From Symbiodinium sp. CCMP2592 (lineage: Eukaryota; Sar; Dinophyceae; Suessiales; Symbiodiniaceae), in NCBI GenBank assembly GCA_905221615.1, contig CAJNDT010006007.1, forward strand, positions 377,355 through 441,354: a stretch of DNA of 64,000 nt. The letters run 5' to 3'. Positions 26,491-38,373 of the stretch are shown piece by piece (the stretch's first letter is position 1; each line of letters starts with the position of its first letter). The position numbers were made by a program, and so were the translations under genes. The notes under the pieces are model-generated. The model saw nothing but the letters and a program-made list of their open reading frames with translations. It was not told the DNA's origin and ran no database searches.

Positions 26491-29322
26491 AGGTTCGGCG
26501 AGGTGCGATTGGGCCTTTTGCAGCCGGACGCCCTCGAAGGATCCTTCGAAGAGCATGACATGGCAGCCATGCTGCGGCTTATGGTTAGCTCCTTGCCCCC
26601 GACAAGTGCAGCTTTGATTGAGTGCGATGTAGGCATCACTTGCAAGATTTTGCAAGCAAGGCTGTGGAAGCAAGAAGCGGTTGGCATCTCGCGCCGTCGA
26701 AAATTTGAAGCAATTCCTGAATAGCAGGCTTGCGGCTCGCGTGCTTCGCGTGGCTTTTTGGGACAACATGTTGCACACGATGCAGGTCATGGCTCAAAGT
26801 GGCACATGGCTCGCCAGAGCTGCTTCTAGAGCTGAAAGGCTTCCTCCTGGAAAACCCAGAGGCAGGCATTCGTGGTGAGAGTTACTGTATGCCCGTAGTA
26901 TTGCAACATCCTGTTAATTCAACATGAAGAAGCTCAGGTAACCAAAGATGCTGACATGACGGCTGTCGCTTCTCTTTTGGAAGCTCCGCCAAGTGATGCA
27001 TGACGGCACGTGGATCCTGTTACAGTGTATGTTTGTGAAGCCTGTCGTGTTAAGCAGGGCGTTTGCAAACAACTAGAGTCCACAGAAAAAACGGTAATGT
27101 GTGGCATGACGCATTTGGCTCCTTAATCTTAACAGGTCGGATGCCCATCTTCCTGCATCAATCGTGATCTCAGGACAGCAGGTGCCGGCCAGATTCGCCT
27201 ACGAGTCCGGCCGGCGACGTAGTTGTTGGGCTATTACAGAAACCTGATGGAAGTTGAGCGTTTCTTTGGAGTTCACAGGCCAAGCTGGATGATGATACAC
27301 GCCGGACCCGCGTGCTTCGGAACTTTCCGCAAGTGACAGTGGGCCGACTCGGGTCCAATGCCGAAGGATGATACTGGAACCGCTGCAACGCGGTCGCGAA
27401 CTCATGGCCTCGTGCAGATGGCATGTGCTTGGCCGGGATCCGAGTGCAACAGCCATGCTCGTCTCTGTAAGATGGAATTTGGCGTGTTGTGGTTCTGCTT
27501 TGGCGTCAACGGCAGAGCTACTCGAATCCGTCCCTTCGGGCATCGAAAATGACATCCAATCACTAGCACGAGGAGTGGTTTCTAGTGTTTGTTTGCACTT
27601 CTCAAAGCCCAACCTCCGGTACCTGCCAAGGTGATGAGTCAGGCCAAGCGCTTTCCTTGTTCTGCCGTGGCGTGACGCGCCTGGCCGGCACGGCTGTCGG
27701 CAGGGAGGCAATGGACGCTCCAGGCAGGGTCCGCCAAGTCTTTTGTGCAGTTCGTGTCCCTTGGCCTCTAGACTTGCCTTCAAACTCCAGCGCAACGCTG
27801 GCAACCGGCAGCTAAGAACGCTTCCCATGACTTCGGTTCTTTTCGATACTTCCCCTGAGACGGTGGGCGCCGAATGGAGCCCCCTTGCCCCTTGAACTGA
27901 ACGAAAGCAACTCGTTGACCTCCCAAAAGAGGGTGACAAGTCGCAAGCGGACAGGAGGCTTTAAAGAGAGGTAGTTGAGAGTCAGAAGACTTGACCTCTC
28001 GCAATCCGCTCAGACGGATGAACTGCAGATAAGCTCACAGCACCAGGGGCGGAGTTGCCTGTTCTGGACTGGCTTGAGCCTTACGCGATGGTTCAGGTTT
28101 TTGGATAGAGAACACCCTACCCTGTCGTGCGTTTTCAGGCTGGCCTCAGATTGGCCCAACATCATCAAGTTCCTTGCCAACGTGTGGGGAGCTCGCGAGC
28201 TCGAGTGTCTGAGCTAAGCGGGACGACACGGGCTGCTGCTGAGGTACGAACTGAAACGATTGAACAGGTCGAGGTCTTACTGTCGTCAAGACCTAACAAG
28301 CCGGGTTCAGCCAAAGGGCGCTCCGCGGAACTGATCACACCAAGGAGTCAAATTGAGGCATGTGCCTGGCTGGCTCGTTTGCTTGATTTGACTCTGCATT
28401 CTGCATTCATGATGTGCTGGACGGTGTTGCGCATGCCGGATGTCTCGGTAAAGGTGGAGAAGCTGCGGTCGCTGTCCCACAGCTTCTCCGAGGCCGAAGC
28501 TTCCGCGGAAGGTGCGGCTTGCCATGCGGTGCTTGATGTTTTGCTGCTGCGTGGTCAAGTGTTGCTGCGGCTTTTCCGCAGGTTTGCCATGGAGGCCCCG
28601 ATTTGCACGGCGCATGTGGTCGAGACATGTCGAGACATACAAACAGCGCAGTTTGACCCGTTTGCCATGGATTTTGGATCAAAACCAGGCTGCGACCGGT
28701 TTCGCAACACATGCTCCAAGTGCATAGAAGCTTAATGCAAATACATCGCAACCCCGCCAGGGATTCAATTAGTGTTATTTCTGAGCATTCTTGGTCGTAG
28801 CCATGTTGGTCAGCAGGCCGGGTAACCCAAGCTCGCTTGGTGAAGCTCAATTGGGAAACCGTTCGTTCAATCTGATCTTCTGAGCCTGGCGCAGGAACCT
28901 TTTGAAGAAGGAGTCCGGCTGCGCCCCGAAACCTCAGGCGGTGCACCATGGTCGTGCTCACCGCCGAAGCTTTGCCGCAATGTTTGCAAGATCCAGCAAG
29001 CTTTAGTCCACCGCTTTTGGGGTCTGTTGGTCTTCCAGGCCAATTGCTTGTCGCAGCGCTTCGCAAGTTGGACAATTCGCCCATGCCGAATGCCGACGTG
29101 CGAGGCCTCCCTCCAGTTCCCTTCAGCCAAAGCACACGAAGCTGAAGCCAGAGTTTTCGCTGCCGTTGCAAGGCTCTTGCGCGGAGGGCCTGTGGACAGC
29201 TTTTTTCGGCGGGCTTGCTTCCAAAGAAAGTGGCTTGGCAAAGGACATCGGCAGGCGTGTTGGAGTGAGCCCCTCGAGTTCGCTCCACCACTTCGTCTCG
29301 AGAACCTCCATGCCATGAGGTA
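26491..29322 (+). CDS. Probable multi-exon gene, family not recognised
   Basis: Candidate exons follow the local AG|G rule. The one at 26491-26583 reads RLGLLQPDALEGSFEEHDMA and ends at a GT donor. A segment near 26716-26788 reads QFLNSRLAARVLRVAFWDNM. One near 27480-27560 contains ALASTAELLESVPSGIENDI. One from 28270 reads VEVLLSSRPNKPGSAKGRSA. One near 28450 reads VEKLRSLSHSFSE and is followed by a GC donor. One near 29100-29310 reads KAHEAEARVFAAVARLL and ends at ATGAG|GTAAGG, a strong GT donor, so the gene probably continues. The text is mainly helical. Long minus-strand frames (195, 246 and 310 codons) overlap this region, so strand assignment is the main doubt. No function is assigned. 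Confidence 0.35.
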
Positions 29323-30914
29323 AGGTTCAAGCACAGCATACGATCACATGTCCCTACTGCTACTGTACTACTGAGGCACTACTCGCTTGCCAGCGATTAC
29401 TGGGCCGTTGGACAGCCCGATTAAAGAAGCAGCATATGCAGATTCTGACGGTGAGACATCGAGCACCATGACCCGGGTATCCACCCTCAGCTGCACGGAC
29501 TGTGAATCCAACGCCTAGCCTTCGTGTTACTCCCGTGTTCTGCTGACCTGGAGAAACGAATGTGAACTGTTGTTGGGTTGACTGTGGCACACAAGTGCAG
29601 CTTTGCCGAACGTCCCAGAATTACCTGACTTGTGCGTAACCCTCGCGGGCGGGCAGGATTTGTAATGCTGGTGACGTTGCATCTACAGGTGTTGAGGTAC
29701 TTATCCGGGCTGCCAGACAAAACTGTGAAATGTGAACAATGACACCAGCGCTCTGACTTGTAAACGCCACGCCCGCAGGGTTCAATTTTTGGCCGGACTC
29801 AGGCAAGGCGAGCAGTTGATGAGCACTCAACTCAACGAGATTTGTATAGACCTGTACAGAACGAGGGGAGATTGTCGGCCCGTGAGAGCAGAGCGCCAAC
29901 TTGTGCAACCTTCTGCTGAGACCACCTCTTCGTGGAGAAGTGACTTGACTCGGCGAAAGTGAAGTTAATTAAAATTCTCGGCAGCGTTTCCAATCATGTG
30001 TGCGAGTGGATTAGCTGTGCAGACTGTCATGCATATCTCTGAGATGTTTGCTGAAGGGTATTGGAGATGAGCCATCCGTTTTTCTTCAGAAGGCTTCTAG
30101 CAGAATTGGTCTTTCCATGGGCCATGGGTAGCAAGGCCACCCACTCCCTGGCGCGAGTATGGAAGAGCTTAGTCACACGAGCTTTAGAGAAGAGGGAGGG
30201 AAGTGGCAGTCTCGGTGCCTGGCATCGCCATCGCCAGAAGAGCCGGTCACAGAGCTGACCGAATGTAGCTTTTGATGTCAAATCCAAGACATGACCACAG
30301 CACGATGGCTGCGCAAAAGCACAGTATGTAAAGATCAACGGCGAGCCACGACACCGAGACGGCAAAAGGGCATGATCCTTGTGGAGAACTCGTGAGCGCG
30401 CTTGCAGCAAAGAGTTAATTCCCGATCTGCTGCTGCTCCAGGCCAAAGTGTGACGATGGTGCTCCAGAGGATACCAAGGCGAAAGTGCCTTGAATGGCGC
30501 AAGAATGCGAACCAGCCACATACAGCCAGCATGGCAGGATGACTCGTCGCCTGTCGAAGTGGAGGAAGCAGAGGTGCCCCGCTTGCCTTTAGTGACGAGG
30601 CCGAAGTCTTCAGACGTTCTTGGCTGCAGGAGCCGCCCCCTCCGCCTCCTCCGCTACCACCTCCAGCTGAAGAGGAGACAGTTGCTGCTGATAATAAGTA
30701 TTAGTACTACAATTAGCATGTGTATGCCTGTGGCTATTCCGAGTATTATTGCGATTAGTATTCGTATCATGCAGTAGTGAATTACAACGAGTATTCGAGT
30801 TCCTCATGTCCTTCACCTTTTGGCATCTCATGCAGCCATGGCAGGAGAAACCTGGCTTGCTGAAGCGAATCCTCTGGGGAGGAAAAGCAGAGGACCCTCC
30901 ATACACACGCATAG

Positions 30915-30942
30915 TGTATGTATGTATGTATGTATGTATGTA
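30915..30942. repeat. (TATG)7 microsatellite
   Basis: Seven tandem TATG units, followed by degenerate TATA words. Confidence 0.9.
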
Positions 30943-30959
30943 CATATATGTAATATAAC

Positions 30960-31110
30960 ATACATATAGTATCATATAGTACAACAGGGTATAATATAGT
31001 ATAATATAATATCAGATAGATAGATAGATCGATCGAGTATAGTACAACAGAATACGACAGAATACGAGACAGTATAGCATAATGTAACATAACATAGCAT
31101 AGTTCTGTAT
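30960..31110. repeat. Degenerate ATAGTAT/ACAGAATACGA tract
   Basis: Words such as TATAGTATAATATAATAT, AGTACAACAG and ACAGAATACG recur. The style is the same as the tract in the RPN11 intron (3200-3890). Confidence 0.6.
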
Positions 31111-31493
31111 ATTTCAACGAAATTACGTAATGCTAGATGATGTTTTGTTATACTTTGCTGTCTTATTTAGGATATCTAGATGTTTGTCGGGGCTACAGAC
31201 CTCGCCATCCATGCAGCTTCGTGCTTAAGTTCGCAGCGTTTCACGTACTGCGGCCAATTCGCAGATAAGTGATTGAGTTTGTACGAAAGTTTCGCGCTGC
31301 ACCTGCTGCATGTGGTCCATGCTCAAATGAAAGCGATGGCATTCCCTGACATGAGGCTTGTGCATTGGGTCGATCCTGAAATTATGATTGCGCCAGGAAG
31401 TCCAGCTCACCGTCCGACTCCCAAAGCTAGAACCTCTTCCCACTGTTCGGTCTTAGTGTAACAGCGTTCCCACCCTGGTTGTCTCCAGTTGCG

Positions 31494-33017
31494 ATGAGCA
31501 GCGAGGCAGATCCGTTCCTTTTGGATGTTATCCATCTTCTGGGGAGATATACGGACACGGCCCGACATGCCCTCGCAGCCGAGCTTGTTGAGGACAGATT
31601 GGAACAACCAGCCACCGCTCTCGCATCAATGGGCGCGAATGCTAGTGACGAAGAGGAAGCATTGCGACAGCGACGCGTGGAGGAAGAGCAGTCGGTCGGT
31701 AAGGCCTTGGACCGCTTTAGCTCCATGGCTTCGGCCGAGAACCGCCGTTGGGTGACAGGTTCCAACGAGCTTCTCCAGATGTACTTTGCAGCGCGGCAAC
31801 AGGAGCTGGATGTGGTCAGGCGGTGCTTCACCGACGCAGAGTCGAAAGCAAAGTTTACTGCGGCTGTGACAGACCGGACCGATTCCCACCTGGGGCCGTT
31901 GAAGAAACTGCCGAGCTCCCCACAGCCTCAGGAGCCTGACCTGGACTTAGCCTCCACTCGACAGGCTTGGGCAAAGGAGGTGAGTCAGGGTATTGTCGCG
32001 TCTTTGCGCCAGGACTGGCGTTCTGGCCAAAAGCAGACGTTGCAGGCTTTGTCCAAAGATATGCGCTCCGCAATTCGGAACATGACTGCAGTGCTGAAGA
32101 CTCATCTTGCCACCCAACAGAAGATGTCCGAATCTGCAGCCTCTGCCTGGAGCGGCCAAATCACGAAGGTACAGCAAAGACTGACCCAAGTTGTTCGTGC
32201 CTGCCGCTTGGCTTTTGAGGCAATGCTTCAAGCAGAGCTGAAAGAGGTGAGCAGATTCTCCGCTCGGCAGAAGGAGTTTTTTGAGCGTGAGTTGCAACGA
32301 GCCCAGCAAGCTGATTCAGAAGACTCACAGGCAAGGGCTGCCCAAATCAAGAAATTGAAGCTGGCTTTGGCAAAGTGGCAGAAACAGTACATGAGCGATG
32401 CCCTCCAGAGGGCGAAGGAAGCCCAAGCAATCAAGGTTGAGACGGAGACCAAGGAGAGTGTCACGGGAGAAGGGAGCGCCTTGGCTTTGGAGAAGGGAAG
32501 GGACCGGGAGTGGCTGGATGTGCAACTCCCGACACTCCACGAGCAAGCTCAAGAGGAAGCAGAGGCTGCCTTGGAGGGTTTTAGTGACGAGGAGAAGGCC
32601 GAACATCTGCCGGCAGTCCAGCAAGAAATCCTCGATCGGCTTCTATCAGAAGCGGCCACGGATCGCTTGGAAGCCTGTGGCATTGTGCTGGAACATCTCT
32701 GGGAGCATTCCACGAGCCAAGAAGACACCTGGAATTTCATTTATGGGCTCGAGGAAGAAGTGCCATGCACTGCAGCAGCGGTTTCCCTGTACGAGGAGCA
32801 TTTAGCAAAGCATGGCATTTTTGCCGCGCTGGGCGGGCCTCTTGTTACGAGCTCGGCCTTAGAAGAGGCCGAAGCTGCCGCAAACTTGGCATCAACGAAG
32901 CAAACTGCAGCGAAGCGGCAAAGTTCTGCAGCTGCAACCAAACTTGCGCAGAGAGGCAAAGCAAAGGTCTCAACAGCCGACTGCCACTTCGCAATTCACT
33001 GGCACTCCGTGATGTAG
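31494..33017 (+). CDS. Ala/Glu/Gln-rich helical (coiled-coil) protein, function unknown
   Basis: One uninterrupted frame of 507 codons from ATG at 31494 (MSSEADPFLLDVIHLLGRYT); a TTG 15 bases upstream is in frame but unlikely as a start. The content is long charged helices: EEEALRQRRVEEEQSVGKAL, RFSARQKEFFERELQRAQQ, AEAALEGFSDEEKAEHLP, with few Cys, Gly or Trp. No signal peptide, membrane segment or catalytic motif is visible. The last codons (after RGKAKVSTAD) look unlike the rest. AAAG|GTCTCAACAG near 32967 may be a splice donor, so the true gene may continue in exons around 33100-33300, where a Pro-rich piece EPAVPPAPPAPAG occurs. A frame this long is unusual for this window and could mean an intron-poor gene or several in-frame short introns. 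Confidence 0.75.
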   Translation: MSSEADPFLLDVIHLLGRYTDTARHALAAELVEDRLEQPATALASMGANASDEEEALRQRRVEEEQSVGKALDRFSSMASAENRRWVTGSNELLQMYFAARQQELDVVRRCFTDAESKAKFTAAVTDRTDSHLGPLKKLPSSPQPQEPDLDLASTRQAWAKEVSQGIVASLRQDWRSGQKQTLQALSKDMRSAIRNMTAVLKTHLATQQKMSESAASAWSGQITKVQQRLTQVVRACRLAFEAMLQAELKEVSRFSARQKEFFERELQRAQQADSEDSQARAAQIKKLKLALAKWQKQYMSDALQRAKEAQAIKVETETKESVTGEGSALALEKGRDREWLDVQLPTLHEQAQEEAEAALEGFSDEEKAEHLPAVQQEILDRLLSEAATDRLEACGIVLEHLWEHSTSQEDTWNFIYGLEEEVPCTAAAVSLYEEHLAKHGIFAALGGPLVTSSALEEAEAAANLASTKQTAAKRQSSAAATKLAQRGKAKVSTADCHFAIHWHSVM

Positions 33018-34956
33018 TAGCATGATTGACCTTGCCGGTCAATGAATCTCGTAACTTGTGAACTATCGAATCTCACCACGTACACGGTCACAAAGAATTG
33101 CAGCGCTGCTAGAGCATTTAGAGCAACACACGCCTGCATCCTTGGCAGGGCAGAGACACCCGAGAAACTGGTCATATACTTCAACTTGATGTCAGTAGAC
33201 TTTCTGGTGACTTTGCAATCGAGAACGACAAGCTCGCAGGAACCGGCGGTTCCCCCGGCACCCCCAGCGCCTGCCGGGCACAGAGTTATGGCTGACGGCT
33301 TGACTCGGTAGAGATGATCATGGCAGAAGTCGGGCATGTTGAGGTTCCGGCTCCGACCGTTGTAGTCCCGAAGGCCGACTGTTTCCTGCGCTGCGCCGCA
33401 CTGCATCCTTTCACAGCAGTCGTTGCATGAAGTTGCGTCTTTGCGTGTTTCAGCTTGCCTTTGTGTCTGTTTATGCTGACTCCACGTTGTCTGTTTATGC
33501 TGACTCCACGTTGTCCGAAGTTGACGTCCCCAACCATGCGGCCCGCTCCCAGTGTCAACGGCTCGTTGTATGTATGTTTGGAGTTCGGATGAGTTCAGTA
33601 TGCCCGCATCGATGGTTCTTTATGTTTTGTGTTCTGTCTTTTGTTTGTCTGCCTGGCAAGGGTTTTCTTTATGTCTTTGCCCATCTGCAGCTCGTTCTTG
33701 TCTTGATGCCCTGGCCTCCACCCATCTCGAGGCGGCTCCTGCTGCAGCAGGCCCTGCTTTTGTGCCCTGGTGCGTTCCGACTGCAAGAGCGACAGCTTCG
33801 GCTACAACACTGCAGGCTATCCGTCTGATCCGCCTGGGAGCGGTGCCCCTGCCAGAGCTCCGAAGGCTATTCTGCGGAGCTCCCTGTGAGAGAACTGGGC
33901 TTGCTTCGGCACGCAGCAGGCTGCAGCTAAGCCCGGCGTGGTTCGCAACTGAGAGAGCGCTGCATTGGACGAAGGAGACTCGATCGAACGCTGCAGTTCA
34001 GATCTTCAGGTTTGGGTAGACGTGAACCCGAAAGCTTGGCAGAACTGGGCTCGGAGCATGTGTCAGGGTTGCCATCGGCTGAAGCGCTGCCTGCTCAGGA
34101 AAACGACTTTGAATGGCCACACAGGCGGATAAGGGATACGTTGAGCGAGAAACGAGAGCAGTTAGCCTGCTGACGTTCTTGAAGGTCTTTCGTTTCAAGG
34201 CTTCGATGGCACGCAGGAGACGAGGTGGGCGCTGCAGCGTTGCATGAGTTCCCTGTTTGTGCGGTCTCGGGGGCCCTGCAAATGTCGAAGCTTGCTAGTT
34301 TGCCAGTCATTCCCAGTGCCATTGCCGAGACCGGACACCTCTCCACCCAGGCCTTGGCTCTCCTATGTGCAACAGCGTGCGGCGTCGGACGAGCGCGTGG
34401 CTGTCCTGATTCTGTCATCGCCTCAAGAGGGGAACCGAGCGGTTTCGCGAGATGGCTCTCCGCTTCTGAATCGCAGACTAGTGCAGAAGTCAGAGAAGTG
34501 GGTAGATATGTCCAGGTCTAGGTAATTTGCGACAAGGAATCGCCGCCACAAGAGCGACGCTGTGGCCATCAAGCAATTCTGTCGGATTCTTGTTTTCTCG
34601 GCCATCTTCAGAATCGTGCCGAGCTTTGTGAGAACTCTGGCTTGCTTGAGATGCCTTGCATCTCAGGTGCCTCGAAGCATGTGCCCCCTCCGCAGTTCAT
34701 CGTCCCAAACTCAGCCGCGGCGCTCCAGCGGGGAAGATCGAGCCTCCTGCTGTCCTCAGATGCGTTCTCAGGTTTGTGGCAAAGGAGCGCCTGAAGAGGT
34801 GTGCCGAGAGTGGGGGATGCAGGAGCTGAGTCCATGTAGACTTCTGAAAATGATCATCTTCCACACACACACACACACCTTACTGCCTTACTGCTCGCTT
34901 CGCGGCTTAGCGGCTTAGCGGCATGGTAGATGCATCTTGGTCGAAGAACAAACTGC
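33018..34956. other. Region with unresolved + strand frames
   Basis: Frames at 33427-33828, 33552-34019, 34225-34521 and 34244-34525 overlap in different phases. They are coding-like but none is recognised. The one starting MKLRLCVFQLAFVSVYA has a signal-peptide look and contains a duplicated eight-residue unit. An (AC)n tract lies at 34862-34878. Confidence 0.35.
33465..33512. repeat. Perfect 24-bp tandem duplication
   Basis: Two identical copies of a 24-bp unit starting GTCTGTTTATGCTGAC. In one + frame it encodes SVYADSTL twice. Confidence 0.95.
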
Positions 34957-35144
34957 ATGTTCGAGGACATTCATGTCACCAAAGATTGGGTGCAGCGCTT
35001 GGCACATGTCTGCAACACTCAGCACAAAGATGTCGGCGGCAAGCTCGGTTTGCGCCTGAGGACGAAGCAACTCGCATAGCTCTCAGTGAGGCTTGGAAAC
35101 TGCCTGTTTTGAAGGAGGGAGTGTCTGTGCGAGTGGAAGGATAA
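34957..35144 (+). CDS. Possible short exon(s), unknown
   Basis: ATG at 34957 opens a 40-codon frame reading MFEDIHVTKDWVQRLAHVCN and ending at TAG. An overlapping frame reads APEDEATRIALSEAWKLP, then SVRVEG. Both have good protein character. They could be two exons of one gene joined within the overlap. No family is recognised. Confidence 0.25.
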
Positions 35145-36034
35145 CAAGACCAGAGGCTTGACGGCCCCGATCCAAAGCGTCCGCTTGCCTTGGAGGTGCG
35201 CACTCCGGGTCCGCTGCCACTGCCCCGCACACCACTCGGAACTGTCCAAATGAAGTAAACACTTCAACTGTAGGCGGCAGAACTGACACTGTCGTGGAGG
35301 TGATTCAGAGATAGTACTATTCGTCACTCGTTAGTCCCATGTCTCTGTTTCTCTTTCGCCCGCAGCATCTCGTGGCACTTCATGCAGTTTCGGAACAACT
35401 TCAGCTGATCGAGCTGAGGCGACCCAAGGCACAGAGCAGCCACTGACATGTGAGCAGATTAGATCGCAGAACGCAGTTGACAAGATGCCACAAACTAACG
35501 TACACTAACGCTTTGTGACAATGCAGATGCCAGGGTGTCTCAGACAGGGATCGCAGGGTCACGTCAACTGGACAGTCTTCTCGTGTTTCTCACTCCGGCC
35601 AGTTTTATGGAGGACATCGCGACTGTACAGGTAGATGCCTGGCGTGCTGGCCGTTCGTGCGCGGGCAGAGAAGTTAGTTGTTGCATTGTTCAATGCTGGA
35701 CGATAGAGGTGTCTTATCGGGCGGGGTCCTGAGCATTCATCATCTAGAATTGTACGTACCCGTTCTCTCGTTGCTCCAGCCGCGTGCCGCACATGCTGGT
35801 CGCATACAAGAGGACAATTCAGGATCACCAACTTACACCCTGACTTCAGAAACCCAGCCCAACACGTATCTTTCGAAGTTTCAATGGTGTCATGTTTGCT
35901 GCCGGGACAGCACAGCTCTGGATGACATGAGATTCAGATAGCAACGTCCGTCAGCCATGGGCCGGAGAAGTGGCACCTGCCTTTGCTCGTGTTTGTGCTG
36001 AAACGCATGGTCTCGTCTGACCTTCGCATTCGAG
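35145..36034. other. Spacer, no gene resolved
   Basis: Only short overlapping frames on both strands (for example 35559-35831 minus, 35678-35941 plus), with no shared features and no repeat. Confidence 0.45.
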
Positions 36035-38373
36035 TTGACAGATTCGAGTCCTGTCAAGGTGCCTTTGGGGCCTTTGCTGCAGCAGCGACCACGCAGCGCC
36101 AGCAGCAATAATGTGCTGCATTGCAGCTGCTTCATAGAAGCGGCCACGCGATATGATTTGGGGATTGTGAGGCCAGGGAAGACGGGGGCCTTCTCCCGCT
36201 TCGCTGACGAGGCTGGAGCTCTTTTACAAAATCGATCTTTGGCCGTGAAGCCCGAGGCTCCTGGCGATGCTCCGAAAAGGACGCTGCGAGCTGAGAGTGG
36301 GATGGCTGTCTCATGCCAGATGATGCACTGACTTCGAAGAACTTCCGCCTTTTGCTGTCCTTTAAGGCCAGCGCGGACCAAGGGGAACAGTCCGGCAAGC
36401 GGCTCAATCATCTTCGATCATGTGCAGCAGCGTTGTCTAGCGATGTGGTTCACTTGTCATGACTTCAAGCGAGATATTCATTGTCATGATCCTGCATGAA
36501 GTTTGGCATCCAACACTGGGGTCTGTCGGCCTTTGATGAAGCCCACCTGTCGCAGCATGAGAACGTGCACCGCCCGTGCCCCATGTAAAGTACCATCCCC
36601 AAAAGCCTCAGTCAGCGCAGTGGCTTCGGCCCTTCCAAAACAAGCCCCCTGCAAAGCCGGAATACAGCCCCAGCAGAACCCGAACGCACTTCAGCAAGGC
36701 CCACAACTAAGATCGCAACACAGTCGATCAAGGCGCAGGATGAAAGCCCTGGACCCTAAGCGACCTCATGAAGCCGTGCCTGCGTTGTGCGAGCGTGCGA
36801 GTCGAAACCTTGTACTTGCTGGACTGCAAGGCACCAGAGCTCTCGTTGGACGAAGTGCGGCGTCTTCTGGAGGCCTTCAACCTGTGCAGCATGGCTTTGT
36901 GTTATGGGATACTGGTGGCAGGATGCTTTAGGCCTTTTCTGGGTGCGAAATCAGGTGCTTGTTGCTATTCCAGCATGCTTGTTCATGCCAAGAACGGTTG
37001 AGCCGATTGGTGAGGCAAGCATTTATGTGGTTTGCCCTTCCTGCTTTCATGCAGTGGTGGCACATGATGGTGCGTGCATGCCTCCCTGAATTTCATGTCT
37101 TCGACAAGGGCTGTACTCGATTGAGCAACCCCGGCACCGGAAGCTGCCAGTTCAATCAAGCTTGAAGTGCCGGAGCCCCGAAAACAGAATGTGAGGAGCT
37201 CCGGACCGTTTCCAACAGTGCGAAGTTCCAGAAGGCCGCGGGCGGTGCCTTCAGAGGTTCCACGAGGCTTGTGAGCCGAGCGCGGCAGGACTTAGCGGAG
37301 CTTCGGAGAATGGACTGGGGGGCCTTCAAAAAACGGGAGGCGGGCGTCTCGGGGCCGGAATGACAGTGCACTTCAAACTGCGGCGTGCAGGCCGTAGCGA
37401 AGCTGCTATCCATCTTTTGGAAGGCCTGCTTAAAGTCGCAATTCCATCTTAGCAGTCTACCTGGCCGCTGAAGGCAACTCTTAGAAAGCACGGCTTCAGC
37501 ATCGACGGTGCGGGCTTCCCTAACCTTCTTCAAGTCGTCAAGGACGGATTTGTGCGAGGGGGACGGCCAACGATTCGTAGAGCATGTAAACAAGTTATTG
37601 TAGAGGCCTGGCAGCGTTTTGGATGCCGAGTTGGGGTGGGGAGCTCTTCGGAAAGTGCCGCTGTCCGGCCTGCAACCTTCTTGGCTCCCCAGCTCCCGCC
37701 AACGGGGTCAAGCTCCGTTAAGGGCAGCGCAGTGGACTCATCTTTGATCCATTCGAGAAGAGCTGCTTTCAGTGCACACCTCCGGAGTCGCATTCCCAGG
37801 CTGCTCATGGTGCGCCAAAGAGCGCCGCCAATCTTGAGACTACTCGTCGCCGACGCCTTGGCTCTGTTCTGCGGCCAAAAGCCAGAAAAACCCTCAAAAG
37901 CGCCGTAGCGCCAGGTTCTGGTCGGACTGGCGAAGAGCCATGAGGCCGAGGCCCGGCCACAAAAGAGATGCAAAGAACGCGCTTTCTGCAACCTCTGCCC
38001 TTCGAGGACGGACTTGAAGGCAGCCAGTGGTATAGCAAGATACCTGAGACCCCCGGCATTTGTTTAGCAGTTTTTGGACCAGCCCGAGTGACATCATCAG
38101 CCGGTCAAGCACAAGCGCTAAGGATCGTGGTCTTGGACCCATCTATGAGCTCGAAAGAGCTCAAGGCGAGTTGTGTGCGAGGTCTTGCCCGTCCTTGCAT
38201 ATTTAAAAAGCCCGAGCGCCCTTCAGGCAAAGCTGTCGGAGGTGAAAGAAGCGACGTCCCATTTTGGACCTGCCTATCCCCCAGGATTGCTGATTGACCG
38301 GCTTGCAGAAACTCTTTCAGTCCAAGGCAAGACGCGCGGTCTTGCTCAAACCCGGGGCTTGGCTCTTGGATAG
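36035..38373 (+). pseudogene. Frame-broken coding-like region (decayed gene or unresolved multi-exon gene)
   Basis: Protein-like + strand text continues for 2.3 kb but changes phase repeatedly over short distances. Pieces: FRLLLSFKASADQGEQSGKR (phase of 36316), CHDFKRDIHCHDP (36410), KFGIQHWGLSAFDEAHLSQH (36496), LSLDEVRRLLEAFNLC (36768), FRGSTRLVSRARQDLAELRR (37181-37363), HFKLRRAGRSEAAIHLLEGL (37360-37449). After an in-frame TAG at 37450 the same phase continues with TLRKHGFSIDGAGFPNLLQV and GGRPTIRRACKQVIVEAW, then ALQAKLSEVKEATSHFG (38173-38373, ending TAG). Several phase changes occur with no room for an intron. This favours decay, or sequence errors, over splicing. No family is recognised. 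Antisense frames of about 150 codons overlap at 37156-37991. Confidence 0.4.

Larger units (their letters stand above)
29323..31493. other. Intergenic or intronic spacer with microsatellites
   Basis: No convincing exon. Contains a (TATG)n tract at 30915-30942, a GATA/GATC tract at 31014-31034 and a CATAGTAT-type tract at about 30960-31110. A 164-codon minus frame (30027-30521) is not recognisable. Confidence 0.5.
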
